Assembly (NCBI GenBank): GCA_023424995.1
Contig: JAFADH010000212.1
Span: forward strand, 1-17,645
Length of the DNA stretch: 17,645 bases
Direction: 5' to 3'
Source of the DNA: Bacillota bacterium
GTDB lineage: Bacteria; Bacillota; Clostridia; Lachnospirales; Lachnospiraceae
The notes under the pieces were generated by a model, which worked only from the letters and a program-made list of their open reading frames with translations, searched no databases and was not told the DNA's origin. Made by a program: the position numbers and the translations under genes. Shown one piece after another: positions 5,563 to 13,593 of this stretch. Positions within the stretch are counted from its first letter, which is position 1. Every line of letters starts with the position of its first letter.

Positions 5563-6933
5563 CTACCGGATTTCACAGGCTTCCATGCCCTTTCCCACAT
5601 ATTCGTTGGACATAAACAGCTCCCAGATAAAGCCGCTTTGATGGTTTATCAGCTGAACCAGGGTAATGCCCTTGTCGATTCCCAGATAGCATTTGGTAAC
5701 ATGGCCCTTCTTCCCCTGGTCCAGATTATAAGATTCATAGAACCCATAGAGTCCCCAGGTCTCCGGATGGTTGATGTAATAGTTAAGCATAGCTTCCCCG
5801 GAATGGACCGGGGTAAAGGGCATACTGGCTATGGCTCCGTATAGGGCTATGGTACCGTCATTGGCTCCTAAGGGCTCCCCCTGGGGCATACCGTTCGGTT
5901 CCGCTCCATACAGGCCATTGTAGCCTTTTTTACCCAGACACGCCGTAAGCCCCCAGGAATTCTCATGATAGGTTTTGGATTCGTCCTTATGATCAATGGA
6001 AAACTGCCTGGAAGCAAGGGCGGCCCGGACCGAATTTTCAAACCAGTCCATACCGGTTCTGTCTGCTTTATTCCTAAAATCCACATAAGCATGGCTGAAC
6101 TGGTAAGCAAACAGAGAGTTGGACCAGGATCTTATATATGTATAGTCCCCATAGACTGCTTTCCAGCGCTGGAACCCATAGAACAATTCCCCCGGTACGG
6201 GATAAAGGGGCGATCCCGCACCAAGGATATACATGATCAGCTGCTCTGCCGCCACATCCCATTCCCCCGTCTTTTTCAGGGTACCGTCTTCCTGGGGCTG
6301 ATAGGCCATATAGAAGCGGTTATTGCTTTTTACGATCCGGTCCCATCGTATATTCTTATAGATGTCCTCCGCCGCTTCCTTCACTTCTCCGCCGAAGTAC
6401 TCTCCTGCGGTTATGGCTCCGCACAGAAACAGGGCGGTATCAATGGTGGACACCTCCACATCATACTTTTCACCGGTGGATAAATGATAGAAATGATAGT
6501 AAAAGCCATCCACATGTTCTAATTCATCCCGAAAGGTCAGGAGGGTTTTCAGGCTTCTTTCCCTGCCCTCTTCAAAGGCTATATAACCTTTTTCCGCACC
6601 TGCCGCATAAGCCGACAGCGCAAATCCGGTAGCTGCAATCGAAGCAAAATCCGGATCGCCCGTATTTCCGTCCCGGGTCAGGCCGTATCCCCGGGAATCC
6701 GGAGCTGTCTGGGTCTCATTCCAGAAATAATCAAAACAGCCCCTGATCTCCTTTTCAATCAGTTCCTCGACTGAAATTTCCGCAGCCTTCCCGCTAACGG
6801 AGGCTCCCTCTTCCTCACCTGCAGAGATATCATATTCTCTTCCCGGTGTACCGACCTCCGTATTCTTCTTCGCACATCCTGAGGTTAGCATGAGGATGAA
6901 CAACAGTCCCAGGACATATCCGCTTCTCATCAT
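5563..6933 (-). CDS. GH144-like (glycoamylase-domain) lipoprotein, putative endo-beta-1,2-glucanase
   Basis: A 456-residue protein with a lipoprotein signal peptide: hydrophobic stretch to residue 19 and lipobox LTSGC with Cys20, so it should be anchored on the outer face of the membrane. After an acidic linker (about 25-55), residues 60-445 match the glycoamylase (PF10091) fold end to end: DPDFASIAATGFALSAY (93-109), EVSTIDTALFLCGA (160-173), WDVAAEQLIMYILGAGSP (225-242), ENSWGLTA (324-331), DGTIALYGAIASMPFTP (359-375) and YLGIDKGITLV (416-426). Stand-alone proteins of this size belong to GH144, whose founding members cut beta-1,2-glucan; a related domain (GH189) occurs in cyclic beta-1,2-glucan synthases. 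Substrate here is an inference. It is the last gene of the operon, 12 bases after the GH35 gene. The start could be either of two adjacent ATGs (6933 or 6930). GGGGAAGGA lies directly before them and suits the second better. Confidence 0.85.
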   Translation of the reverse strand: MMRSGYVLGLLFILMLTSGCAKKNTEVGTPGREYDISAGEEEGASVSGKAAEISVEELIEKEIRGCFDYFWNETQTAPDSRGYGLTRDGNTGDPDFASIAATGFALSAYAAGAEKGYIAFEEGRERSLKTLLTFRDELEHVDGFYYHFYHLSTGEKYDVEVSTIDTALFLCGAITAGEYFGGEVKEAAEDIYKNIRWDRIVKSNNRFYMAYQPQEDGTLKKTGEWDVAAEQLIMYILGAGSPLYPVPGELFYGFQRWKAVYGDYTYIRSWSNSLFAYQFSHAYVDFRNKADRTGMDWFENSVRAALASRQFSIDHKDESKTYHENSWGLTACLGKKGYNGLYGAEPNGMPQGEPLGANDGTIALYGAIASMPFTPVHSGEAMLNYYINHPETWGLYGFYESYNLDQGKKGHVTKCYLGIDKGITLVQLINHQSGFIWELFMSNEYVGKGMEACEIR

Positions 6934-6945
6934 ATTCCTTCCCCT

Positions 6946-9318
6946 TTACGGCGCTCCGTAAGCCCTGTTCACGTAAGAACGGGCTGCCTGCTTCCTTCGG
7001 AACACAATCTGCATTTTATCCTCCAGCGTGGTCAGAGGGCCCCGTCCGCCCGCGAGCTCATATTCCCCTTTAAAATCCAGCTCCAGCCTTGGCGTCTTCA
7101 TTGCAAAGGTACAGACCACCGTACCCGGACCAAGGCTCACCTCTTCCAGCTCCTGGGTCGCATAGAGCAGAAGCAGATCCTCGGTCAGGGGAAAATTGAC
7201 CGGGAGAATCAGCCCTTCCCGTCCCTGTATCTCAATCCGGGCATCTCCAAAGGGCTTTTCGTTCTCATAGGTAACCGTAATCTGTTTTTTCCAATCGTCC
7301 AGATTATTGATGACAAAGAATGCACTTTCACTGGTCGGATCTTTCAGACATTGGACCATGACCTCCTCACTAACCCTGGTTCCCGGACGGATGCCGATCA
7401 TATCCAATATGCTTCTGAAGCCGTCCCTGACATAATCATACCCCGTATCCACAATCCCTCCCAGGACTGCGATCCTGCCTGAGCCGATGCTTTTTGTGAT
7501 CCCCACCCGGTGGTCCTCACGGTTCTGGGAAGCCGCATATACTTCAATGGTATTCCCTTCAGCGGCTTCATATTTCTGACCTCCGTACATTCCGATGTCC
7601 GTATATCCGTTGATACGAAGCATTTCGTGATTATGACAGTGTTCTACCGTGACACCGAGGGCATCCCTTAATACGGTGCAGGCTCTGCCTCCCAGATCAT
7701 ACTGCGGTATCTTCGGATACAGGAAGATGCTGCCTCCGCATTCCATATAACGGACCAGGCTCCGCTGCACGGCCTCCTCCATATAATCGGTGGAAAACAC
7801 GATCATATGAGGCTGTTTCTTTGCATCCGTCCCGGACAGGCGTGATTTCGGTATTCCTTCCACATGAAGATTCTCATAGATGATATACTTCATCAGGCTG
7901 TTAAACAGGCCGTGATGAACATCGGAGCTTATCTTTTCCACCATCTCACGGTTTTCACGGTTCTTATAATCCGTTAAAAAATAATCGATATCCACAAATA
8001 ACGCCGTATCCACAACCGGCTGGGCATTGATAAAGGGTTTTCGATAGGTATCAATAACCTTCTTCAGATGCTTCAGGAGATGATAGCTCTGACGCAGCTC
8101 TCCCTTGGCGCTGATGGGTGCCTGCCAGTCATGGTTTTTACTGATGATTCCGATGCCTTCATAATTATAGCCGCCCACGAACATGTAATAATTAATGGCT
8201 TTCATTCCCTGGGCGATGCAGATTCTCGAGTTTAAGTCATGAGTATTCGGCTGCAGCCTCGGCACCGAATTCTGGAAACCGCTCTGAAATTCCGCTGAGA
8301 ACAGAGGCTGCTCCGGCTTCTGAAGACTTTTTGTTATGACATTGGCAAGATAAAGGTCCTGAACATTATCGTAGACCACATTGCCCAGATAATAATCTCC
8401 CGCCGCAACAACACCCTCCAGATCAAAACAGTTTTTCAGCTGGCTCAAGCCGATAGGGTAAAGATTTCCCCTTTTTGCATAATCCTGCTGGGTAAAGCCA
8501 TGGATATTGACGATGACAGGTACTTCCAGTCCGTGCCTCTTCGCAATATCCATGAGACTGTTCAGATACTTTTGTATGTAGATTCTTTCATACAACCGGA
8601 ATTCGTCCAGCAATGCACCGTTTTCTTCCTTTAACTGCCGCTTCACCTCCTTCATCTGCAGCTCCGCTTCCGGAAGCTGTGCCGCCAGATCACGCGGCTC
8701 TAAGCTGCATTCTCTGTTTCTTTCCAGAGTAAAATCTGCCAGTACGCTGTCGCTGAAATCCGGAGTTCCTGTTACCCAATGAAACATGCCGATCTCATTG
8801 TCCAGCTGTACCAGGATGATACAGCCGCCCCTGCCGGCCTGATGGGGAGCCAGAAGCTCAAATACGGCACGGTACCAGCGTTCTGCCTTTTCCAGATAGA
8901 CCGGGTGCAGGAATTGTACCAGTTCATATACCGGGTGCTTGCTCCCATCCAGCCTCTGGGCACGGATTTCTCCGTAATTTTCAAGAAGCCAGTCCGGAAG
9001 CCCCGCATTGCGCAGCTCACTCATGACATAAGGCCCCGGTCTTACGCAGAGCTTCATATTATGGGCTTCCACCAGCCGAACAAAGCTGAGCAGGTCCCTT
9101 TCCCTTGTCGCCCTGCCCACCAGGTCGATATTGCCCTCTTCCTTTTCATGCCAGATCCAGGGAATATAAGTACTGATCATGGAAAAGCCTGCTTCCTTGA
9201 TTTTCAGAATACGGTCTTCCCATTCCCCGAAGGGCACTCTGAAATAATGAAGCTCCCCGCCTAAGAGAAAGGTATCCTCCTGATTTATTTTAAATACTGA
9301 GTTTTCAAATGTAAGCAT
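6946..9318 (-). CDS. GH35 family glycoside hydrolase, cytoplasmic
   Basis: A 790-residue enzyme with no signal peptide. The N-terminal TIM barrel (about 10-420) is GH35: LLGGELHYFRVP (18-29), STYIPWIWHE (49-58), RPGPYVMSE (93-101), VQLDNEIG with the presumed acid/base Glu175, and FSAEFQSG with the presumed nucleophile Glu343. C-terminal domains (about 430-790) are beta-rich. GH35 is best known for beta-galactosidases, but two usual galactosidase motifs differ: GPYICAEWxxGGLPxWL is GPYVMSELRNAGLPDWL, and YMFHGGTNFG is YMFVGGYNYEG. With a GH144-like gene 12 bases downstream, a beta-1,2-glucoside-acting enzyme, like the GH35 glycosyltransferase of Ignavibacterium, is a good alternative. The ATG at 9318 has GGAGG five bases upstream. 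A promoter lies in the 200-bp gap before it. Confidence 0.88.
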   Translation of the reverse strand: MLTFENSVFKINQEDTFLLGGELHYFRVPFGEWEDRILKIKEAGFSMISTYIPWIWHEKEEGNIDLVGRATRERDLLSFVRLVEAHNMKLCVRPGPYVMSELRNAGLPDWLLENYGEIRAQRLDGSKHPVYELVQFLHPVYLEKAERWYRAVFELLAPHQAGRGGCIILVQLDNEIGMFHWVTGTPDFSDSVLADFTLERNRECSLEPRDLAAQLPEAELQMKEVKRQLKEENGALLDEFRLYERIYIQKYLNSLMDIAKRHGLEVPVIVNIHGFTQQDYAKRGNLYPIGLSQLKNCFDLEGVVAAGDYYLGNVVYDNVQDLYLANVITKSLQKPEQPLFSAEFQSGFQNSVPRLQPNTHDLNSRICIAQGMKAINYYMFVGGYNYEGIGIISKNHDWQAPISAKGELRQSYHLLKHLKKVIDTYRKPFINAQPVVDTALFVDIDYFLTDYKNRENREMVEKISSDVHHGLFNSLMKYIIYENLHVEGIPKSRLSGTDAKKQPHMIVFSTDYMEEAVQRSLVRYMECGGSIFLYPKIPQYDLGGRACTVLRDALGVTVEHCHNHEMLRINGYTDIGMYGGQKYEAAEGNTIEVYAASQNREDHRVGITKSIGSGRIAVLGGIVDTGYDYVRDGFRSILDMIGIRPGTRVSEEVMVQCLKDPTSESAFFVINNLDDWKKQITVTYENEKPFGDARIEIQGREGLILPVNFPLTEDLLLLYATQELEEVSLGPGTVVCTFAMKTPRLELDFKGEYELAGGRGPLTTLEDKMQIVFRRKQAARSYVNRAYGAP

Positions 9319-9404
9319 TCTACCTCCATACTGCCCGGGAATTCAGCTATGATGAATTCTTTGCACCTCAATTCGGATGCGGACAAATTTTCCCTAAATT
9401 ATGC

Positions 9405-9433
9405 TTTATATAATTCACTTTTGGTGTTTTCAA
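9405..9433 (-). promoter_or_regulatory. Internal promoter upstream of the GH35 and GH144 genes
   Basis: On the minus strand a -35 box TTGAAA (9433-9428) and a -10 box TATAAA (9410-9405) are separated by 17 bp. It would give an mRNA with a leader of about 80 nt for the GH35 gene, so the two enzymes could be made independently of the transporter genes. Confidence 0.55.
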
Positions 9434-9502
9434 AATCCTTTTCATACCGGCGTTCATGCCTGCGACTTGCTCGCAGGCCTACATTCAACGTGTGAATTAT
9501 AT
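9408..9502. repeat. Widely spaced inverted repeat around the GH35 promoter
   Basis: Perfect 11-bp arms ATATAATTCAC (9408-9418) and GTGAATTATAT (9492-9502), 73 bp apart. The first arm covers part of the -10 box and the spacer of the internal promoter; the second lies upstream of the -35 box, a layout fitting paired operators. In a read-through mRNA they could also close a long stem around the hairpin at 9458-9478. Confidence 0.45.
9458..9478 (-). other. GC-rich hairpin between permease and GH35 genes
   Basis: Perfect 8-bp stem GCCTGCGA (9458-9465) / TCGCAGGC (9471-9478) with a 5-nt loop, 40-60 bases after the permease stop. No T-run follows on the minus strand, so it is more likely an mRNA-stabilising or processing element than a terminator. 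Confidence 0.5.
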
Positions 9503-9518
9503 CTTTTAATAATTCCCG

Positions 9519-10430
9519 CTATTCTCCCGTGATTCCGGATTTATCAACACTTTCTACAAATTGCTTCTGCAGGATTGAGTAAAATACCAGCAAGGGTACC
9601 ATCGTTAAAAAGTTAGCGGCCATTTTGACCGGAATATTGACCTGGGCAGCCTGGGGATCCTTATTGGCCAGATTCTCCATGGTGCTCAGAACGGACGCCA
9701 TCTGGATGGGCAGTGTCTTTGCCTCTCCGATATACAGGGTGGTCAGGTAGCTTTCGTTCCAATACCATACTACAGAAAAGATCATGGTCAGGATGACCGC
9801 AGGTATGGAAAGGGGTATGGCGACCCGCAAAAAGACCTGCAAAGCCGATGCGCCGTCGATCTGGGCCGCTTCGTCCAATATTCTCGGTATCGTATTAAAG
9901 AAATTATAAAAGATCAAAATAAAAATCGGACTTCTCAGTCCCTGCCCAAAAGCCGCCGGCAGAAAAAATGACAGCTTGCTTCCGATCAGTCCTAATTCGC
10001 TGTAACCGAGATAGGACGGAATCATAAGTACCTGGCTGGGAATGACAAAGGAAGCCACCACCAGAGCAATATAGATCTTCTTCATGCCAAAGTCAAACCG
10101 GGACAGGCCGTACCCCGTCAGCCCGCAGGCGACCACCTGCAGGGCGGAGGATGTAAAAGCCAGGATAACGCTTTGGCTGATGCCCTGCAGAAAGTTCATC
10201 TTATCAAAAAGCAGCTGATAATTGGCTGTTACAAACTGGCTCGGCACCAGATGCACATAGGGATTGAACATATCTTCCTGAGGCATAAAGCTTTTTAAAA
10301 CCATATACGCAATGGGATAGATAAACACAAAGCCGAAGATCAGCAGCAGTGCATAGCTGATGATATTCATGAGCCTGTTCTTGACTTCTTTTTTGGAAGT
10401 CAGACGGCGGAGCTGTCTTGAAATCTTCAT
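9519..10430 (-). CDS. Carbohydrate ABC transporter permease, MalG-like (second pair)
   Basis: A 303-residue inner-membrane permease of the CUT1 sugar importer type with six membrane helices. The EAA loop that docks the ATPase is clear: EAAQIDGASALQVFLRVAIP (187-206). The N-terminal region (YALLLIFGFVFIYPIAYMV) is typical of MalG/AraQ-like partners. It forms a heterodimer with the MalF-like protein encoded directly upstream, whose stop overlaps this ATG by four bases (ATGA); AAAGGAGG lies about 8 bases before it. No ATPase is encoded nearby, so a shared MsmX/MsmK-type ATPase elsewhere is expected. No dedicated binding protein lies next to this pair. The sugar is unknown; the context suggests beta-glucan oligosaccharides. 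Confidence 0.93.
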   Translation of the reverse strand: MKISRQLRRLTSKKEVKNRLMNIISYALLLIFGFVFIYPIAYMVLKSFMPQEDMFNPYVHLVPSQFVTANYQLLFDKMNFLQGISQSVILAFTSSALQVVACGLTGYGLSRFDFGMKKIYIALVVASFVIPSQVLMIPSYLGYSELGLIGSKLSFFLPAAFGQGLRSPIFILIFYNFFNTIPRILDEAAQIDGASALQVFLRVAIPLSIPAVILTMIFSVVWYWNESYLTTLYIGEAKTLPIQMASVLSTMENLANKDPQAAQVNIPVKMAANFLTMVPLLVFYSILQKQFVESVDKSGITGE

Positions 10431-11320
10431 CTCCTGCGCCTCCTTTCCTTTCCGATCCCCGTTACCGCAAGGAAAAGGAACATAATAAGGATAATTAAAA
10501 TAAAATAGATCCAGGAAAGTGCCGAGGAATAACCCAGTCCTTGAAAATCACCCAGCCCGAACATATTTTTCTTGATCAGGGTCACCACTGTGGACGTGGG
10601 AAAGGTTGCAAGGAGTACGATGGTATATACAATATTCAGAATCGTAAACTGCTTCATTGCAGGAAAGGTCAGCTTCCAGAACACCTGCCAGCTGCTTGCA
10701 CCGTCAATATAGGCTGCCTCATAGATGGCCTTATCTAATTTTTGCAGGCCGGACAGGTAGATGAGGATCTGTACCCCGGAAAACCAGAGGACGGAGAAAA
10801 TGTTCTTCAGAAGCAATTCAATCACAAGATAAACCTGATTAAAATCCGAATAATTCATCCACCTGAGAATGCTGTTCTCCGTTAAATCAATGATCTCAAA
10901 AGCTCCGTTTTTCTCAAGACTGCTCATCAACCCTCCGCTGATAATAATTACCGGGAGGAAATAAACGGCCCGGAAAACCGTCCGGAACCACAGCTTACGG
11001 TTTAAAAGCATGGCAAGGATCAGTGCAAGGATAACAATCAGCGGTGTCAATACCAGGATAAACCTTCCTGTCTCCAGGACCGCATCCAGGAATTCAAAGT
11101 CCAGGGACAGGGCATAGATCAGGTTCCCAAGCCCCAGGAATTTCGTCGTAATACCGTCCGCACCGATCTGCACCTTATGAAAGACCATATAAAAGGAGTA
11201 GACCAGAGGATATAAGGTAAAGCTCAGGAACCCCAACAGCCAGGGCAGCGTAAAAAGATATCCGAATAACGCTTTCCTTTTTTTCATGCTTATTTTTATT
11301 TTTTTATGACCAAGTTTCAT
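10427..11320 (-). CDS. Sugar ABC transporter permease, MalF-like (second pair)
   Basis: A 297-residue membrane permease of the CUT1 family with about six helices. It begins with a basic cytoplasmic end, then LFGYLFTLPWLLGFLSFTLYP, the usual first helix of MalF/LacF-like proteins. The EAA loop is EAAYIDGASSWQVFWKLTFP (201-220). It ends in a very basic tail (GKERRRRR). It pairs with the MalG-like permease encoded next, with which it shares an ATGA overlap. Its own ATG overlaps the TGA of the DUF5696 gene in the same way, and the ribosome binding site GAGGTG lies inside the end of that gene, so translation is coupled along this part of the operon. Confidence 0.93.
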   Translation of the reverse strand: MKLGHKKIKISMKKRKALFGYLFTLPWLLGFLSFTLYPLVYSFYMVFHKVQIGADGITTKFLGLGNLIYALSLDFEFLDAVLETGRFILVLTPLIVILALILAMLLNRKLWFRTVFRAVYFLPVIIISGGLMSSLEKNGAFEIIDLTENSILRWMNYSDFNQVYLVIELLLKNIFSVLWFSGVQILIYLSGLQKLDKAIYEAAYIDGASSWQVFWKLTFPAMKQFTILNIVYTIVLLATFPTSTVVTLIKKNMFGLGDFQGLGYSSALSWIYFILIILIMFLFLAVTGIGKERRRRR

Positions 11321-13593
11321 GGCTGTATCACCTCATAACTGCCTGGGGCTATGCTCAGACCACCGTCTGTGTAAATATCTTCGGTATAGTTGACAACAAT
11401 GGAAACCTGGTTGCTATAGGTTACTTTCACCACTCCTGCCTCCAATACCCGGTGACCGGTTATGGTTTCCCCCATTACATGCTTTAGGGCCCCCTCCACA
11501 AAGGAATAGGTCTTAAGTATCTCATTCTTCCAATCGGAATATTGGCTGGATACCAGGTACCAGGTGTCCGAATAGAGCAGCTTATCCGGATCTTCATAGG
11601 TCAAATCAAAGGCAGGATAAATGCCCCACTCCACCATTTTAAGCTTTCGCACCTCCGGATCACCGATCGTATTGAGCGTCTGTGAAAATAAGTCGATACT
11701 TCCGTGATAAACGATGGAGGTAAAGGGAACGGAATCGGTAATGTAAGGAAACAGCGAGGTTTCCATCTGGATATTCTTTATCCCGGACGCCCCTGCTATG
11801 ATCTCCGGCGTTCCCTGGTCCTGGTAGATAAAGATGCTGCCCACCAGGGCATTGGTTTTCTTCAGGGTATTTGCGATCTGCTCAAAGGAAGCTTCCCTGG
11901 TAATGGCTGACTCACCGTAGCTGCTGGCACCGAAGGGCAGGTTCATGGTAATTCCGCCAATTCCCAGCTCTAGGATGTTATCTGCATCCGCTTCCGCATA
12001 TTTCGCAAAGCCCCTGCTGTTTAAAAAGGTACTCTTTACTTTCTTCAAGCCGATCTTATGATCGTAATACAGGTAATTCCGGTTCACCATATAAAGCAAA
12101 TCGGTCTCCGGTTCAATATCCGCATATTTTTTATAGCGGTGGGCAGAATAGTCCATCTCCACCATAAGAAGGTCGCCCCGGGCATTCATACTGTCCGCAA
12201 GCTCTGCCAGCTCATTCAGCCTGCCTGTCTTCCATTTTAGACGGAAGCGGTCTTTGGCATTTACCGTAACAGTATCCTTGAACATCCCCGCTGCCGAAAC
12301 AATGGTACGGTTGACCCCGGAAGCCTTTAATTCCCGGGTAACGGTATCTAATTGTCCGACGGATGTCATGGGTACGACCTTATTAAAGAAAATACCCGGC
12401 TTTACACTGGACATCAATACATCCAGCATCAACGGAACTTCACCGGATACCGCATCCTCGGGAAGCATGCCCGACTCACTCAGCCAGCTGCGGTAATGAC
12501 CGGCAATTCCCAGGTAATCCGCTTCTTCACCGCCCAGCAGATCAATGCTCATACTGACCTTTGTCTCTGTCATTGCTTCCTGCATTACCAGGGAACCGGT
12601 GGTAGAATTAATCATATGCAGATAAGGCTCCCGGAAGATAAACCGGTTGGTGATATAGTAAAAATCCGTACGGACCCCTGCGGGATTCATAAGCAGCTCC
12701 GCATTTGCGCTTCCTTCGTCAACGGATACAAACAGCCCGTTATCCTTCACCCCGTGGATAATGCCATATAAGGGATAATTTAATGCTTTGGGCGTTTTTA
12801 TAAAATCCTGGTAATTAAAATCCGGCTTTATTCCGGCATCGCTGCCATAATATTTTTTCTGATACCCTGAATTGATATTTTCATAAGTCCCTTTAAAATT
12901 CACCAGCGCTCCGTCTCCGTCAGGAATTAAGAAATATCCCTCCTGCCCGCCTGCCTTTGTACTTCCCAGAAAAGGGAAAAAGGTAACGGATACCAGCCGT
13001 TTCGGGCTATCCTTCCCGGCTGCTTTTGCATCCGGCTCATTATCCCTGATGTCCTCCGGATTTAGTAAAACCTGAATTCCCCGGTCGGTCAGCCGGACCC
13101 GGTAACTAAGCATGATCCCGGATTCCCCGAAAAGGACGGCAGCTTCGAACCCATCGGCGGATGTTGTAAATGTAACTTCCGTATCTTCACTGGTCAGCAG
13201 GGACTCCTGATTCACTTTATAATCCTGGGTCTTTGCATTAATATCATAATATTCGATGGTAATCCCAGATTCAAAATAGGCCCTCCAGGTTCCATTCAGG
13301 CGTTCCTGCTCATAATCGTCCAGATTGGAGGACCACAGGTACCCGGTTTCTTTGTTTAAAAGCCGGATCGCCAGAGTCTCCCGTTTTACATAGAGAGCGA
13401 TCCTGTCATTATCCGCCGCCAGTTCAAAATCCGGGGTAATCCCGAAGGCAGGATTTGCTTTGCTCTCCTCATAGAGGCTCAGGTAACGGTTAGACTCAAA
13501 GGCCGCATCCCCCGGGGTCCGGGCAATGCTGACGGTTGATGTCAATATAACCATCACACATATTATCACAAACACCATACAACGTTTAGCCAC
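11317..13593 (-). CDS. Secreted DUF5696 protein, putative TIM-barrel glycosidase-like
   Basis: A 758-residue protein starting with a signal peptide (basic MAKR, hydrophobic 6-20, likely cut near SIA at 22-24), so it works outside the membrane; there is no lipobox and no second membrane helix. Residues about 55-370 look like a beta-sandwich; about 385-700 alternate helices and strands like a TIM barrel; a short beta-rich end follows. Segments such as DSVPFTSIVYHG (620-631) and YPAFDLTYEDPD (659-670) match what I recall of DUF5696, a family without known function found in Clostridia and Paenibacillus sugar loci. Acidic residues at possible strand ends include Glu479/Asp481 and Asp592. A GTG start at 13593 with GGAGGT about 8 bases upstream overlaps the preceding gene by eight bases. 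It may trim or bind the polysaccharide, but this is inference. Confidence 0.72.
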   Translation of the reverse strand: MAKRCMVFVIICVMVILTSTVSIARTPGDAAFESNRYLSLYEESKANPAFGITPDFELAADNDRIALYVKRETLAIRLLNKETGYLWSSNLDDYEQERLNGTWRAYFESGITIEYYDINAKTQDYKVNQESLLTSEDTEVTFTTSADGFEAAVLFGESGIMLSYRVRLTDRGIQVLLNPEDIRDNEPDAKAAGKDSPKRLVSVTFFPFLGSTKAGGQEGYFLIPDGDGALVNFKGTYENINSGYQKKYYGSDAGIKPDFNYQDFIKTPKALNYPLYGIIHGVKDNGLFVSVDEGSANAELLMNPAGVRTDFYYITNRFIFREPYLHMINSTTGSLVMQEAMTETKVSMSIDLLGGEEADYLGIAGHYRSWLSESGMLPEDAVSGEVPLMLDVLMSSVKPGIFFNKVVPMTSVGQLDTVTRELKASGVNRTIVSAAGMFKDTVTVNAKDRFRLKWKTGRLNELAELADSMNARGDLLMVEMDYSAHRYKKYADIEPETDLLYMVNRNYLYYDHKIGLKKVKSTFLNSRGFAKYAEADADNILELGIGGITMNLPFGASSYGESAITREASFEQIANTLKKTNALVGSIFIYQDQGTPEIIAGASGIKNIQMETSLFPYITDSVPFTSIVYHGSIDLFSQTLNTIGDPEVRKLKMVEWGIYPAFDLTYEDPDKLLYSDTWYLVSSQYSDWKNEILKTYSFVEGALKHVMGETITGHRVLEAGVVKVTYSNQVSIVVNYTEDIYTDGGLSIAPGSYEVIQP

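Noticed and set aside
5375..5563. 62-codon minus-strand frame after the GH144-like gene
   Set aside because: Cys/Ile-rich with no known motif, no ribosome binding site, and it includes the 3' hairpin.
5965..6483. 172-codon + strand frame inside the GH144-like gene
   Set aside because: Antisense to a gene with clear family motifs along its whole length; the product shows no domain.
8779..9264. 161-codon + strand frame inside the GH35 gene
   Set aside because: Antisense shadow of the conserved GH35 barrel, without promoter or ribosome binding site.
9458..9478. Intrinsic terminator between the permease and GH35 genes
   Set aside because: The stem is strong but no T-run follows on either strand.
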